Assembly: GCF_002884975.1 (NCBI RefSeq)
Contig: NZ_PJKB01000002.1
Span: forward strand, 391,368-455,367
Reading direction: 5' to 3'
Length of the DNA stretch: 64,000 nt
Source of the DNA: Akkermansia muciniphila
GTDB lineage: Bacteria > Verrucomicrobiota > Verrucomicrobiia > Verrucomicrobiales > Akkermansiaceae
Part shown: positions 44,264 to 53,560 of the stretch, piece after piece
Position numbering within the stretch: the stretch's first letter is position 1
Layout: each line of letters begins with the position of its first letter
Notes under the pieces: model-generated
The model's database searches: none
Seen by the model: the letters and a program-made list of their open reading frames with translations, nothing else
Told to the model about the DNA's origin: nothing
Position numbers and translations under genes: made by a program

Positions 44264-45193
44264 CTACAGGCCCAGCAGGTAGCGTTCCGCCTCAATGGCG
44301 GCGCCGCAGCCCATCCCGGCGGAGGAAATGGCCTGGCGGTAGTGAGGGTCCGCCACGTCTCCGGCGGCGAACAGGCCCGGCGTCCTGGTCGCCATCAGCC
44401 CGGCTTCCCGGATGATGTAGCCGGCGTCGTCCCGGTCCACCAGATCCCCCAGGAAAGAGGTATTCGGCGTGTGGCCGATCGCCATGAAGACGCACTTGAC
44501 GGGAAGTTCCGTTTCATCCCCTTCCACCACATCCTTCAGCATGACGGCTTCCAGTTCTCCCTTGTCGTCCGTCTTGTAGCTTACGATGGTGGAATTCCAC
44601 ATGGGGAAAATCTTTTCATTGGACAGCGTGCGCTCCGCCATGATCCTGGAGGCGCGGAGCGTGTCACGGCGGTGGATCAGGTAAACCCGGGAGGCAAAGC
44701 GGGTCAGGAACATGGCCTCTTCACAGGCGCTGTCTCCGCCGCCTACCACGCACACGGGCACGTCACGGTAAAAGGCTCCGTCACAGGTGGCGCAGGCGGT
44801 GAGGCCGTGGCCGATGAGGCCTTCTTCTCCGGGAATGCCCAGATAGCGGGCGGAAGCGCCTGTAGCCACGATGACGCTGCGGGCTTCATAATCCTGTCCG
44901 CTGGTTTTCACGGTAAACAGCCCGGTGGCTTCATCCTTGACCACGCTCTTGACGTCCTCATACGCAAACCGGGTGCCGAATTTTTCCGCCTGCTGCTGCA
45001 TCAGGAACATCAGGTCCGGACCCATCACGCCGTCCGGAAAGCCGGGAAAGTTTTCCACTTCCGTGGTGGTGGTCAACTGGCCGCCGATCTGGGAGCCCGT
45101 AATAAGGAGGGGGGAGAGATTGGCCCGGGCTGTGTAAATGGCCGCTGTGTAGCCCGCGCATCCTGCGCCGATGATAATGACTTGTTCGCTCAT
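44264..45193 (-). CDS. trxB: Thioredoxin-disulfide reductase
   Basis: A 309-residue FAD/NADPH flavoenzyme that reduces thioredoxin. FAD loop VIIIGAGCAGYTAAIYTARA, redox centre ACATCDGAFYRD (CATC), NADPH loop VCVVGGGDSACEEAMFL, and the C-terminal FAAGDVADPHYRQAISSAG are all intact. ATG 45193 (MSEQV) is preferred over the frame start eight codons upstream. Confidence 0.96.
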   Translation of the reverse strand: MSEQVIIIGAGCAGYTAAIYTARANLSPLLITGSQIGGQLTTTTEVENFPGFPDGVMGPDLMFLMQQQAEKFGTRFAYEDVKSVVKDEATGLFTVKTSGQDYEARSVIVATGASARYLGIPGEEGLIGHGLTACATCDGAFYRDVPVCVVGGGDSACEEAMFLTRFASRVYLIHRRDTLRASRIMAERTLSNEKIFPMWNSTIVSYKTDDKGELEAVMLKDVVEGDETELPVKCVFMAIGHTPNTSFLGDLVDRDDAGYIIREAGLMATRTPGLFAAGDVADPHYRQAISSAGMGCGAAIEAERYLLGL

Positions 45194-45269
45194 AATACGT
45201 GTAAGTGATCGCCGCAATGGTAAAGGGGGAACATCCGTTTTGCCAGTAGATTCTGCGCTATGCGGCGGG

Positions 45270-46103
45270 TCACGGTCCGGCGGCTCCGGAACGGTTCTTC
45301 GCGGGCGGGGAGAAGAGCTGCCTGCACGTATCGATGGCGACGTTTTGCAGCTTCCTGGCCCTGTCTGCGGGAATGCTGCACAGGATCACCCCTTTCAGGG
45401 ACAGTTTTCCCGGCAGGCCTATGGGAGACTTGCCGAACAGGGTGCAGTACATCACGCAGGCCGCCAGGTAACTGCCTTCCGCCGTGGGGTGCCGGCCATC
45501 TGCCTGGTACAGGGGGATGCCGGGATGGCGCTTGAGGCAATTCTCCCAGGCGATGCCCACCGGGGCTACGGCGGCTTTTTCCCGGCGCGCCAGCTCCAGA
45601 TACGTGTCCAGAAGGGCTTTTTGCTCCTGTGGTTCAGGGCCGCCGGAAGCGCCCTTTCTCCCCCACGTCAGAAACAGGACGGGCATGCCATGGGCGGACC
45701 GGACCCGGGCACACCATTTGCCGCCGAATTCCATGGTCCGCTCCGGAGCCACGACGGGAGTGGCGCTCTGGTCCTGGAGAATGATGAAGTCCCACGCCGT
45801 CCCTTCCAGCTTTTTACGGGCGGACCCGTCATTCCAGTGGGACTGGAGGGAAGCTGCCGGAGCGGCGTGCATGTGCACGTCCGGCCGCAGCCCCCTGGAA
45901 TCCGCCATCGCCTTGACCATGGCAGGCATGCGGTTGAAGAACGTATAGCTGTTTCCCAGGAAAAGAATGTGGCTTCCGGGGCGTGCGGGGACACAACGAG
46001 GCCAGGGGCTTTCCGCATGCGGCTCTTCCTGCGCCCGGAGGGAACAGGGAAAAGCTGTCCAGGTGAAAAACAGCAGCAGGAAAAATTTTATGCCCGGCAT
46101 CAT
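45270..46103 (-). CDS. Secreted SGNH-hydrolase-like protein
   Basis: A 277-residue protein with a signal peptide (FFLLLFFTWTAFPCSLRAQ). Its SGNH-type motifs are HILFLGNSYTFFNRMP (Ser in block I), DFIILQDQSATP and a C-terminal DGRHPTAEGSYLAA (Asp/His pair). These match lipase/esterase-like SGNH proteins, including the DUF4886 type often beside glycan enzymes. Substrate unknown; a role in removing acetyl groups or sulfate from glycans would be speculation. Own unit upstream of trxB. Confidence 0.8.
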   Translation of the reverse strand: MMPGIKFFLLLFFTWTAFPCSLRAQEEPHAESPWPRCVPARPGSHILFLGNSYTFFNRMPAMVKAMADSRGLRPDVHMHAAPAASLQSHWNDGSARKKLEGTAWDFIILQDQSATPVVAPERTMEFGGKWCARVRSAHGMPVLFLTWGRKGASGGPEPQEQKALLDTYLELARREKAAVAPVGIAWENCLKRHPGIPLYQADGRHPTAEGSYLAACVMYCTLFGKSPIGLPGKLSLKGVILCSIPADRARKLQNVAIDTCRQLFSPPAKNRSGAAGP

Positions 46104-46356
46104 GAGTTGAATTTAATCTTAATGTTTCCGGAATGGAACTTCAAACGGATGAAACATGGAGGAAGGGGGAACTATTTCTACACGTTCATAGGCATATCTT
46201 CTTATTTTATTTATTGCCAACGGCTTGCATAGCATAATGAAAAAATGATGCATCATTCTGGAAGTGAACGAATTAAGCCGGAACTCCTGCCGCATGACTG
46301 GAGAAGTCTTTCCGGGAGTCTTGCCGAAGGAGTGCGGGTGTGGTTGGATAGTGGAC

Positions 46357-46902
46357 ATGAAGCCTGAATCGCTGACCAAGCACCGTGTGACGGGGGTGGA
46401 TGATCCTCTATTCCTGGATTCCCTGGATATTTACCGGACAAGTTTTCCGGTGCACGAACAGAGGCGCATTCAGGATTTCCCGCTGGCGTTCCAAGACCCG
46501 GGCTTTTGCTATGAGGTTTTTTTAAACGGGAAAGGCCGGGTTGTCGCCATGCTGGTGAGCTGGCGGCGCGAGGCATTCGTGTATCTGGAATATTTTGCCG
46601 TGGATGCCTCCCTGCGCGGCCAGGGCGCCGGACAGAGGATTCTGGAAGAGCTGAGGGATGCTTTCCCCCACAAGGTCATTCTGGAGATTGACCCGCCGGA
46701 GGACGAAATTTCACGCCGCCGCCTGGGGTTTTACCAGCGGCACGGCTTTGTGCCCAATCCCCAGTTTGATTACATTCACCCTCCCTATACGGATGAAGGG
46801 ACTCCTTTCCCACTCCTGCTGATGACGCATGAAACCCTGCTGAATGAGGAAACGTACCGGAGCTTTGTTGATTTCCACCACAATCATGTGGTGGCAAGAT
46901 AG
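46357..46902 (+). CDS. GNAT family N-acetyltransferase
   Basis: About 181 residues with the acetyl-CoA-binding motif A (YLEYFAVDASLRGQGAGQRILEEL, R-x-x-G-x-G/A type) and motif B (LGFYQRHGFVPN). The acceptor substrate cannot be told. ATG 46357 fits a normal GNAT N-terminus better than the frame start at 46264. Preceded and followed by AT-rich intergenic DNA. Confidence 0.85.
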   Translation: MKPESLTKHRVTGVDDPLFLDSLDIYRTSFPVHEQRRIQDFPLAFQDPGFCYEVFLNGKGRVVAMLVSWRREAFVYLEYFAVDASLRGQGAGQRILEELRDAFPHKVILEIDPPEDEISRRRLGFYQRHGFVPNPQFDYIHPPYTDEGTPFPLLLMTHETLLNEETYRSFVDFHHNHVVAR

Positions 46903-47057
46903 GCGTTCTTCCGGGAAAAGGTCTTTGGGCTCGTCCGCTTACCCTCGTGGGGTTTTTTGCGGGTAGGGGCTTTTTATTTCATTATTGCCGTATGATATCG
47001 TTTCCTATAATTCAACCTGCCGGGAACGTTGAGTATCATGAATGAAGACTCTGACAA

Positions 47058-47239
47058 CGGATAACAAATCCGGTGTCAAGCGTGGATTTTGATGAATAAA
47101 GATTTATCTTCCTTTCAAAAAGAGGATTTATCTTCCCTGAATCCATTCCTTAAAAAGGAGAATGCCTATTGTTTATTGAAAATCAAAGTTTTTTAATGGA
47201 TTTTATCTGTTTTTATTAAAACACCGGATTTGTTATCCG
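47058..47239. repeat. Candidate invertible promoter segment (19-bp inverted repeats, 182 bp)
   Basis: CGGATAACAAATCCGGTGT (47058-47076) and ACACCGGATTTGTTATCCG (47221-47239) are perfect inverted repeats around 144 bp of AT-rich DNA. Each repeat contains two 5-bp half-sites CGGAT/ATCCG around a 5-nt spacer (AACAA / TTGTT), as recombinase core sites do. The right repeat ends 13 nt before the start codon of the PEP-CTERM protein. A promoter-like TTGTTT-N17-TTTAAT lies inside, facing the gene. Confidence 0.65.
47169..47197 (+). promoter_or_regulatory. Possible promoter inside the inverted-repeat segment
   Basis: TTGTTT (47169-47174), 17 nt, TTTAAT (47192-47197), directed at the PEP-CTERM gene. 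The region is AT-rich, so chance matches are likely. Confidence 0.35.
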
Positions 47240-47252
47240 CTTCAGTAGTCAC

Positions 47253-48053
47253 ATGTTGAACCCTCATGGTCATTTAATATTCAAGGGAGCAGCGGTTGCG
47301 GCGGCTTTGTGCCTGGTTTCCGGCGCGGAGGCTGCTTCCCTGCTGTACGGACTGGATTTCAACCAGCTTGGGAGTAACCAGAGCCTGGTCAATTTGGGAA
47401 GCGGGTCCACAGCCATTTCAAAAACTACCGGTTATATGAACTGGAGCAATGCGATTATGCCCATGCCGGACGGCGGTTATTCCCATTGCCCCAACGGAGG
47501 GACATTCAATATTACGAGTTCCGACGGCATTGACGGTCTGAATTTTTCCACCGGCTTCAGCGTGGGCATCCACATGTATTACAGTTCTTCCAATGCGGAC
47601 TGGAAGGACGCTTTTTCCATGACCATTGCAGGCACGACCATCCGGGTGGAAATGACGGCTGCCAACAGATGGGTGATTTATAATGGCGCAGGCATTGGAA
47701 TCGCGGATGGAACCGAACTGTTTGCCGCCAATGACAATGAATGGAATTACCTTGGGCTGACGTTTAAGGGAAATGAGATGCAGGTTTACCACGATGGCGA
47801 GCTCGTTAAAACGGTGACGACCGGTCTTTCCGATGATTCCAAAGTGACCAGCATTAAGGGCAGCGGAGAGCACAATACCGCGGCCAACGGCCTTTTCGTC
47901 GACAACCTGGCCGTGTATGACGGCGTGTTGAACGGAGATGATTTTGCTTACCTGAATACGCATGATATGCCCTTGTCCATTCCGGAACCGGCTACCGCAA
48001 CGCTGGGGCTTATGGGGCTGGCGGCTCTCCTGGTGCGCCGCAAACGCGCGTGA
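47253..48053 (+). CDS. PEP-CTERM surface protein with LamG-like domain
   Basis: A 266-residue exported protein: signal peptide ending AEAAS, a mature region of about 210 residues with a concanavalin/LamG-like pattern (FSVGIHMYYSS, WNYLGLTFKGNEMQVYHDGELV, GLFVDNLAVYDGVL) and a C-terminal PEP-CTERM sorting signal. That signal is IPEPATATLGLMGLAALLVRRKR, with PEP motif, helix and Arg-rich end. Exosortase is expected to process such proteins. No Shine-Dalgarno is visible before ATG 47253. Expression may be governed by the inverted-repeat segment just upstream. Confidence 0.88.
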   Translation: MLNPHGHLIFKGAAVAAALCLVSGAEAASLLYGLDFNQLGSNQSLVNLGSGSTAISKTTGYMNWSNAIMPMPDGGYSHCPNGGTFNITSSDGIDGLNFSTGFSVGIHMYYSSSNADWKDAFSMTIAGTTIRVEMTAANRWVIYNGAGIGIADGTELFAANDNEWNYLGLTFKGNEMQVYHDGELVKTVTTGLSDDSKVTSIKGSGEHNTAANGLFVDNLAVYDGVLNGDDFAYLNTHDMPLSIPEPATATLGLMGLAALLVRRKRA

Positions 48054-48070
48054 GCCTGAATTTTTTGAAT

Positions 48071-48109
48071 AAAAGAGCCGTTCCGCAGAAATGCAGAACG
48101 GCTCTTTTT
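48071..48109 (+). terminator. Rho-independent terminator of the PEP-CTERM gene
   Basis: AAAAGAGCCGTTC/GAACGGCTCTTTT, a 13-bp stem with a 12-nt loop, then T, 17 nt after the stop codon. Confidence 0.88.
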
Positions 48110-48163
48110 GTCTGTAAATGAAGTGTGGCAGGGAGCTGCAGGATTTCCGGAACGGCGGAGTAA

Positions 48164-49000
48164 TCAGTTCCACGCCCGGTCCACGGCTTCCTGCGCTTCC
48201 GGGTCAAGGTGTTTGGATAGCCGTTCCCTCATGCGCAGCCTGTATTCCGGAATGCTCCAGGAGTGGAGCGGCTGGACGGCGGAGTTTGTGAATTGCCAGG
48301 AGGGGACGGGCACTACCACATCCATGACTTCCGTTGCCCTGGCCGGCATTCCGGCCAGTACCACGGCAATGGCGGAGGAAAGTTCCGGATGCCTATCCAG
48401 AACGTCCAGCAGCCATCCGCAACCCACGTCCGTGGGAATGGCTTCCGTTCCAGCCAGCAGGTCCGCAAGGCGCCCGGAAGGAAGTTTGTTGGATATGGAA
48501 GCCAGATAAGGCGCAAACCGCATGTCCCCCAGGCTCATCAGGGCATCCAGGGCCGGAGCCATTCCGGCCTGCCCGGGGAGCGGAGCCGCACAGATGATAT
48601 TCACCAGTCCGGCAATTCCGGGGAAGCGTTCCTCCGGCTTCGGGGCGGCCAGCGTGTAGATCAGGAAGGCGGCCTGACGGCGGATGTCCGGGGCTGCGTC
48701 CGTCATGGCAAAGGGCAGGAGCGCCCGCCAGCCGTCCCCCTTGCGCTGGCGGATGAAGGAGGCCAGTTGAAGCGCGCATTTGCGCCGCGCGTCCGGCGCG
48801 CAGCAGGATTGGAAGATGTTGTAAATGGTAACGCCTTCTTCTTCCCTGCCTGTTTCATTGCAGGTAACCAGCCCGTAGGCGATCATGGCCAGCGGCCATT
48901 GGTCCGGACCGATTTCATCCCTGCGGGAGGGATCCATAACGAGGGCGGCAAGCCGCTTGATTTCCGACAAAGAACTGGTTTGATCCTGAAAAAGGCCCAT
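48164..49000 (-). CDS. Hypothetical helical-repeat protein
   Basis: 278 residues, no signal peptide, mostly alpha-helical. Repeating helix pairs such as RKCALQLASFIRQRKGDG, APDIRRQAAFLIYTLAA and LDALMSLGDMRFAPYLAS resemble HEAT-type repeats. No catalytic motif. It follows the TatD-family gene by 95 nt and could be the last gene of that operon. Function unknown. Confidence 0.72.
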   Translation of the reverse strand: MGLFQDQTSSLSEIKRLAALVMDPSRRDEIGPDQWPLAMIAYGLVTCNETGREEEGVTIYNIFQSCCAPDARRKCALQLASFIRQRKGDGWRALLPFAMTDAAPDIRRQAAFLIYTLAAPKPEERFPGIAGLVNIICAAPLPGQAGMAPALDALMSLGDMRFAPYLASISNKLPSGRLADLLAGTEAIPTDVGCGWLLDVLDRHPELSSAIAVVLAGMPARATEVMDVVVPVPSWQFTNSAVQPLHSWSIPEYRLRMRERLSKHLDPEAQEAVDRAWN

Positions 49001-49094
49001 GTCCGCATGATAGCCCGCAGCAGGAGCCTGCCAAGGAAAAAAGCCGTGGTTTCATGCCACCCGCGTTCACGGCCTCCGTTCCGTTCCCGGTGCG

Positions 49095-49769
49095 CTAGCG
49101 GGCGGAGACTTTTTCCATATTGTCCGCAACCAGGGCAGCCAGTTCTTCCTCCTTCATGGAGAGGGCTTGTGCAGCGCGCCGGTAAAGCTCCGGAAGGGCC
49201 TCCGGGTGTTCGTCGGATTCCAGGGCCAGGCGCTGGCGCGGGATGGAGGACAGGATGCCGGGGCGTTCCATCTCCCGCAGGCCCACGGACAGGAGCCAGT
49301 TGCCGGAAGGAAGCTGTGCCGCGGGATTCAGGGCCCCTGTCCACCCGTGGAGTACGGCTTTCAGCGCAGGGAATTCTGCCAGGATACCGGCCAGTGTTCC
49401 CCACGCGCGGCAGCAGTGCAGGGTGGCGGGGCGGTCCAGGCGCACGGCCAGCTCCAGGTGTTGTTTCAGCGCTTCCTTCTGCACGGGCAGTCCCGGAATG
49501 CCCCGGCGGCATTTGTCCAGCCCCGTTTCTCCAATTCCTGCACGGGGGAAACGGCGCAGGAAGGATTCCAGCAGACGCATTTCCTCCTGCCAGGTATCCG
49601 GATTCAGGCGCCACGGATGAATGCCGAAGAAGGGGGTGACGTTTTCATCCCCTTCCGCCAGCAGGGCCGCCTGTTCCCAGTCCGCCGGGCAGGTTCCGCA
49701 GATGAAGCGGGGGCCCGCGCCGGGTATGGCCGGGGCCGGGTGGGTGTGGGCGTCCGGCAGGTTCATCAT
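49095..49769 (-). CDS. TatD family metal-dependent hydrolase
   Basis: 224 residues of the TatD amidohydrolase-like barrel. Metal ligands: DAHTHP at the N-terminus, AGIGETGLDKCR (Glu), TLHCCRAW (His), VLHGWTG (His), and LALESDEHPE (Asp). Members are DNases or related hydrolases. At 224 residues it is somewhat shorter than the usual 260. Begins 4 nt after the antiporter stop. Confidence 0.85.
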   Translation of the reverse strand: MMNLPDAHTHPAPAIPGAGPRFICGTCPADWEQAALLAEGDENVTPFFGIHPWRLNPDTWQEEMRLLESFLRRFPRAGIGETGLDKCRRGIPGLPVQKEALKQHLELAVRLDRPATLHCCRAWGTLAGILAEFPALKAVLHGWTGALNPAAQLPSGNWLLSVGLREMERPGILSSIPRQRLALESDEHPEALPELYRRAAQALSMKEEELAALVADNMEKVSAR

Positions 49770-49772
49770 GTA

Positions 49773-51500
49773 TTAGTGGGACAGCGTGGGAGCCTCCACG
49801 GGTTCAATAATATCAAAACTCTGTTTTGCCAGGCGCACCGCGGCGGCGCCCGTTTCCATTTCGTCATGGATGACGTTGGTGATGCCCGCGTGATGCAGTA
49901 AGGCCACTTCCGACCGGAATTTGGCGCGTGCAATCACCGTAATATCCGCGTTGACGCCCTTGATCTGCATGTAGGTGGACAGGGCCGGGGCGGGGTCCGG
50001 GAACGTGAAGGCAATGAGCCGCGCGGTGCGGATGCCCGCCAGGTCCATGGTGATCTGGTGCTGGATGTCACCCAGGAAGGCCAGATGGCCTTCGTTGAGC
50101 AGGGTTTTCACGGTGTCCGCGTTCAGGTCAATGATGATGCTGGGAATGCCGTACTGGGACAGGCTTTCATGCAGCCGCCTCCCTACCGGGCCGTAGCCGC
50201 AGATGATGGCGTGGTCCTTGATTCCCTCCACGCGCGTGATCATGGTTTCCACGCTGAGGCGTTCCCGTTTTGTTTTCAGGCCGGGAATGCGCACCAGCAG
50301 GGGGGTGAGCTTCCGCGCCGCCTTCATCAGCAGGGGCGTCATGCCCATGGAGACGGCGGCGATGGCGTACACATTGGTGGTCACCAGCGCCGGAATGGGG
50401 GTGATCTCCTGCATGAAGGGGATGAGCACCAGGGAGAATTCCCCCACGTTGGTCAGCGCGGTGGAGGCCATGATGCCCATGCGGCCGGGGATTTTCAGGA
50501 AGCTTGCGGCCACGATGCAGGCCACGAATTTGATGGCCAGGACAAAGGCGGCGAAGGTAGCCACATGGCCGAGATGTTCCCACAGGTCGTCAATGTCAAT
50601 CAGCAGCCCGGCGGAGACGAAGAAGATGGTCAGGAAAAGGTCCTTGAAGGGGAGCACTTCACTGAGGACGCGGTGGCTGTAGTAGGAACTGCTGACGAAG
50701 AGCCCGGCGGTGAAGGCCCCCAGGGCGATGCTCAGGCCCAGCAGGCTGGCCAGCATGGCGATGCCGGAACAGATGGCGAACACCATCAGGGTGAAGAGTT
50801 CCCGGCTCTTGGTCCGGGCCACGGCCAGCATGATGCGCGGGAGCAGGTAATGGCCGATCAGCCATGCGGCGCCCAGGAAGACCAGCCCCCGCAGCACGGC
50901 CATGCCAATGTTGAGCGCGGTTGCCCATGAGTTGGGGGAGGCGGCGAATATCTGGGGCATGATGGCCACCAGCATGATGGCGGCAATATCCTGGAACAGG
51001 GCGATGCCCACCGCCATTTTGGCTCCAGACGTTCCGCTGAGGCCGAATTCCTGGAAGGATTTCAGCGCCACCGCCGTGGAGGAAAGGCCCATGATGGCCC
51101 CTACCGTCAGGGAATGGCTCATGTCCATGCCCGTAGCATAATGAAGGCCCAGGCCGAATGCGGCGGTACAGATGAACATCTGGATGCCCCCGCCGACCAG
51201 GGCCGTTTTCCGCAGGTGCCTGAGTTCGTCTATGGAAAATTCCAGCCCCAGCGTGAACATGAGCAGGATAATGCCCACCTCGGAAAGCGCCTGGATGCTG
51301 ACATCGGAATTGGGGATGTGGTCCAGAATGCCGCAGTTGGCCAGGATCACCCCGCAGATAAAGTAGCCCGCCAGCAGGGATTGCCGGAAATGGGCCAGAA
51401 CCAGGGCAATCGCAATAATGCCCATGAAGACGACGGTCAGCAGGGTGAAGAAGGGAGGCGCGGCATTGGGGCCTCCGGAAGCCAGCAGAGAGAGAACCAT
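49773..51500 (-). CDS. CPA2-type cation:proton antiporter with RCK domain
   Basis: A 575-residue monovalent cation/H+ exchanger of the KefB/CPA2 type. About 12 membrane helices (1-400) include the ion-site segment GVILANCGILDHIPNS and SVALKSFQEFGLSGTSGAKM region. A cytoplasmic RCK/TrkA-N domain follows (KDHAIICGYGPVGRRLHESL, then a nucleotide-binding strand SIIIDLNADTV). Likely in K+ or Na+ and pH homeostasis. Third gene of the M29-phosphoesterase-antiporter-TatD operon, 19 nt after the phosphoesterase. Confidence 0.9.
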   Translation of the reverse strand: MVLSLLASGGPNAAPPFFTLLTVVFMGIIAIALVLAHFRQSLLAGYFICGVILANCGILDHIPNSDVSIQALSEVGIILLMFTLGLEFSIDELRHLRKTALVGGGIQMFICTAAFGLGLHYATGMDMSHSLTVGAIMGLSSTAVALKSFQEFGLSGTSGAKMAVGIALFQDIAAIMLVAIMPQIFAASPNSWATALNIGMAVLRGLVFLGAAWLIGHYLLPRIMLAVARTKSRELFTLMVFAICSGIAMLASLLGLSIALGAFTAGLFVSSSYYSHRVLSEVLPFKDLFLTIFFVSAGLLIDIDDLWEHLGHVATFAAFVLAIKFVACIVAASFLKIPGRMGIMASTALTNVGEFSLVLIPFMQEITPIPALVTTNVYAIAAVSMGMTPLLMKAARKLTPLLVRIPGLKTKRERLSVETMITRVEGIKDHAIICGYGPVGRRLHESLSQYGIPSIIIDLNADTVKTLLNEGHLAFLGDIQHQITMDLAGIRTARLIAFTFPDPAPALSTYMQIKGVNADITVIARAKFRSEVALLHHAGITNVIHDEMETGAAAVRLAKQSFDIIEPVEAPTLSH

Positions 51501-51518
51501 GGCGGTCGGAAAGGGAGG

Positions 51519-52373
51519 CTAGGGAATGGTGATGAGATTGATTTCAGGCGGGCAGTTGAATCGGCCCGGTCCCATGTAGCCTATGCCGCGGGTGACAAAG
51601 ACCTGCCTGCCTTCATAGGGATAAAAGCCGGAGTACATCGTTTCCCCTTCCGAGGTCAGCAGGGGGGAGGAAGAGAAGGGCAGCCTGATCTGGCCGCCGT
51701 GGGTGTGCCCGGAAAGCATCAAGTCCCAGCGGTAGGCGCCCAGCAGTTCCCTCCCCTTGGGGTTATGGGAAAGGACGATGGTCGGCATGGCGGATTCTTC
51801 CGCAAAGGCACGCGGGCTCATGCACCGCTCCGGAAAGAAGTCTCCTTCCCGCACGTCCCCCAGCCCCACCAGCTTGAATTCCGCGTTCCCCAGCCTGGGA
51901 ATGGTGACGAAGGCGGCGGAATTCCTGAGCAGGGTGAAGCCGCCTTCCTTCAGAATACGCTCCACGTTGTCCGCCAGGGCCATGTCGTGATTGCCCAGGC
52001 ACGCGTAGGCAGGGGCGATGGAGGAGAGTTTCTTCATCTGCGTGATGTAGTCCCCCGCATGGGTAGCCCGCAGAAAATCCGTGTAAAGATCCCCCAGGAA
52101 CACAATCATGTCAGGCTTGGCCTGTTCTGCCATGCGCGCCGCTTTTTCCAGCATGGGAAGGTTGGTGTGGACGTCTGACAGCACCAGGATGCGCAGCCCG
52201 GAAAGGCCTGGAACGCAGTCCGCGGGAGCGGTGTTTTCATTCAATTCCAAATGGTTGGCCTCCCAGTGCATGTAGGAGGCCAGCAGGGAACCCAGCAGAA
52301 TGACTGCCGCGGCTGCGTACAGGAGCTTGCGGAGCAGGGAGTGTTTTTTGGCGGGGGTAGAGTCCGTGGTCAT
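51519..52373 (-). CDS. Membrane-anchored metallophosphoesterase
   Basis: 284 residues: one N-terminal membrane helix (KLLYAAAAVILLGSLLASYM) and a calcineurin-like phosphoesterase domain with all five motifs. These are VLSDVHTNLP, VFLGDLYTDFL, CLGNHDMAL, IVLSHNPKGRE and LSGHTHGGQIRLP. It resembles the YaeI/YkuE group (UDP-sugar or lipid-linked phosphoesters). ATG 52373 overlaps the stop of the upstream M29 gene by 4 nt, indicating coupling. Confidence 0.9.
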   Translation of the reverse strand: MTTDSTPAKKHSLLRKLLYAAAAVILLGSLLASYMHWEANHLELNENTAPADCVPGLSGLRILVLSDVHTNLPMLEKAARMAEQAKPDMIVFLGDLYTDFLRATHAGDYITQMKKLSSIAPAYACLGNHDMALADNVERILKEGGFTLLRNSAAFVTIPRLGNAEFKLVGLGDVREGDFFPERCMSPRAFAEESAMPTIVLSHNPKGRELLGAYRWDLMLSGHTHGGQIRLPFSSSPLLTSEGETMYSGFYPYEGRQVFVTRGIGYMGPGRFNCPPEINLITIP

Positions 52374-53479
52374 GATTGGGCGGGATTGAGAATAGCCAGT
52401 TCCGGAAGGGTAAACAAGCCGTTGCGGCGCACCAGCGCGCCGTCCAGGTAGATATCCCCTCCTCCGGCCTCTTCCGTCTGGATGCACACCATGTCCCAGT
52501 GAATGCGGGACTGGTTGCCATTGTCCGCCACGTGGTAGGCCTGTCCCGGCGTCAGGTGGAAGGAACCGGAGATTTTTTCATCAAACAGGATGTTGCGCAT
52601 GGGGCGGGTGATGGCCGGATTGACGCCGAAGGCGAATTCCCCCAGCCGCCGCGCGCCGGGGTCCGTGTCCAGGATGGCGTTGAGCTCCGCGGTCTTGTCT
52701 CCCGCTTCCGCTTGCACGACCAGGCCGTTTTCCAGCGTCAGGCGGATGTTGTCAAAGGGAATTCCCTGGAACAGGCTGGGGGTGTTGAAAGAAATGCTGC
52801 CGTTGGCGCTGTCGATGACGGGTGCGGTAAACACCTCCCCGTCCGGCAGGTTGCATTCCCCCGCGCAGGGGATGGCGGGCAGCCCCTTGATGGAAAAGGA
52901 AATGTCCGTTCCGGGACCGGTGATGCGCACATGTTCCGCCGCCTCCATCATGGCGGCCAGCTTCTGCATGGCGGGACGCAGGGCGGCGTAATCCATCAGG
53001 CAGGTGCGGAAATAAAAATCCTCAAACTCCTCCGTGCTCATGGAGGCCTGCTGGGCCATTCCTTCAGACGGCCAGCGCAGCCCGCACCACCGCGTGTGGC
53101 GGATGCGCCTCTGGGAAACCGGATTCATGGCCTTCATGGCAACGGCCATATTCCGCTGGGGAACGGAAGACAATTCAAAAGCATTCCCCCCGCCGCGGAT
53201 TTCAATATAGGCGTCCATCTCTTCCATTTCCGCCAGGCGGTGGCGGCTGATGATGCCGTATTGTTCTTCCGTGGCTCCGGAAAGCATTTCCCGGTTCAGC
53301 CGGGACTGGTTCAGGCGCAGGAAGGGCAGGGCGCCCGCGGCGTGCACCTCCCGGATGAGGGCTATTCCCATTTCCTCCGGAATATCCGTTAATTCCAGCA
53401 GAACCCGGTCTCCCGGACGCAGGGAAGTGGAATACCCTGCAAGCTGGGCCGCCAGGGCCTGAAAACGGGTGTCTGTCAT
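52370..53479 (-). CDS. Aminopeptidase, M29 family
   Basis: About 369 residues of the thermophilic-metallopeptidase (M29/AmpS) family, cytoplasmic di-metal aminopeptidases. Seen: RPGDRVLLELTDIP, the conserved YIEIRGGGNAFELSS, NLPDGEVFTAPVIDSANG with the Glu metal ligand, and HWDMVCIQTE near the C-terminus (Asp ligand). ATG 53479 gives the expected N-terminus; the frame opens 12 codons further upstream. First gene of its operon, divergent from purN. Confidence 0.88.
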   Translation of the reverse strand: MTDTRFQALAAQLAGYSTSLRPGDRVLLELTDIPEEMGIALIREVHAAGALPFLRLNQSRLNREMLSGATEEQYGIISRHRLAEMEEMDAYIEIRGGGNAFELSSVPQRNMAVAMKAMNPVSQRRIRHTRWCGLRWPSEGMAQQASMSTEEFEDFYFRTCLMDYAALRPAMQKLAAMMEAAEHVRITGPGTDISFSIKGLPAIPCAGECNLPDGEVFTAPVIDSANGSISFNTPSLFQGIPFDNIRLTLENGLVVQAEAGDKTAELNAILDTDPGARRLGEFAFGVNPAITRPMRNILFDEKISGSFHLTPGQAYHVADNGNQSRIHWDMVCIQTEEAGGGDIYLDGALVRRNGLFTLPELAILNPAQS

Positions 53480-53560
53480 GCCCTTATTAGGCGAATACCG
53501 GCGCCTTTTTGTCAAGCCGGAGACTTGCCACAGGCAAAAAACTGTGGTTTCATCCCCCGG

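Larger units (their letters stand above)
46903..47252. other. 350-nt AT-rich intergenic region before the PEP-CTERM gene
   Basis: No gene is seen. It contains an imperfect hairpin (GCTTACCC..GGGTAGGGGC, about 46937-46972) that may terminate the GNAT gene, the inverted 19-bp pair described separately, and a direct repeat GATTTATCTTCC (two copies between 47100 and 47140). Confidence 0.6.
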
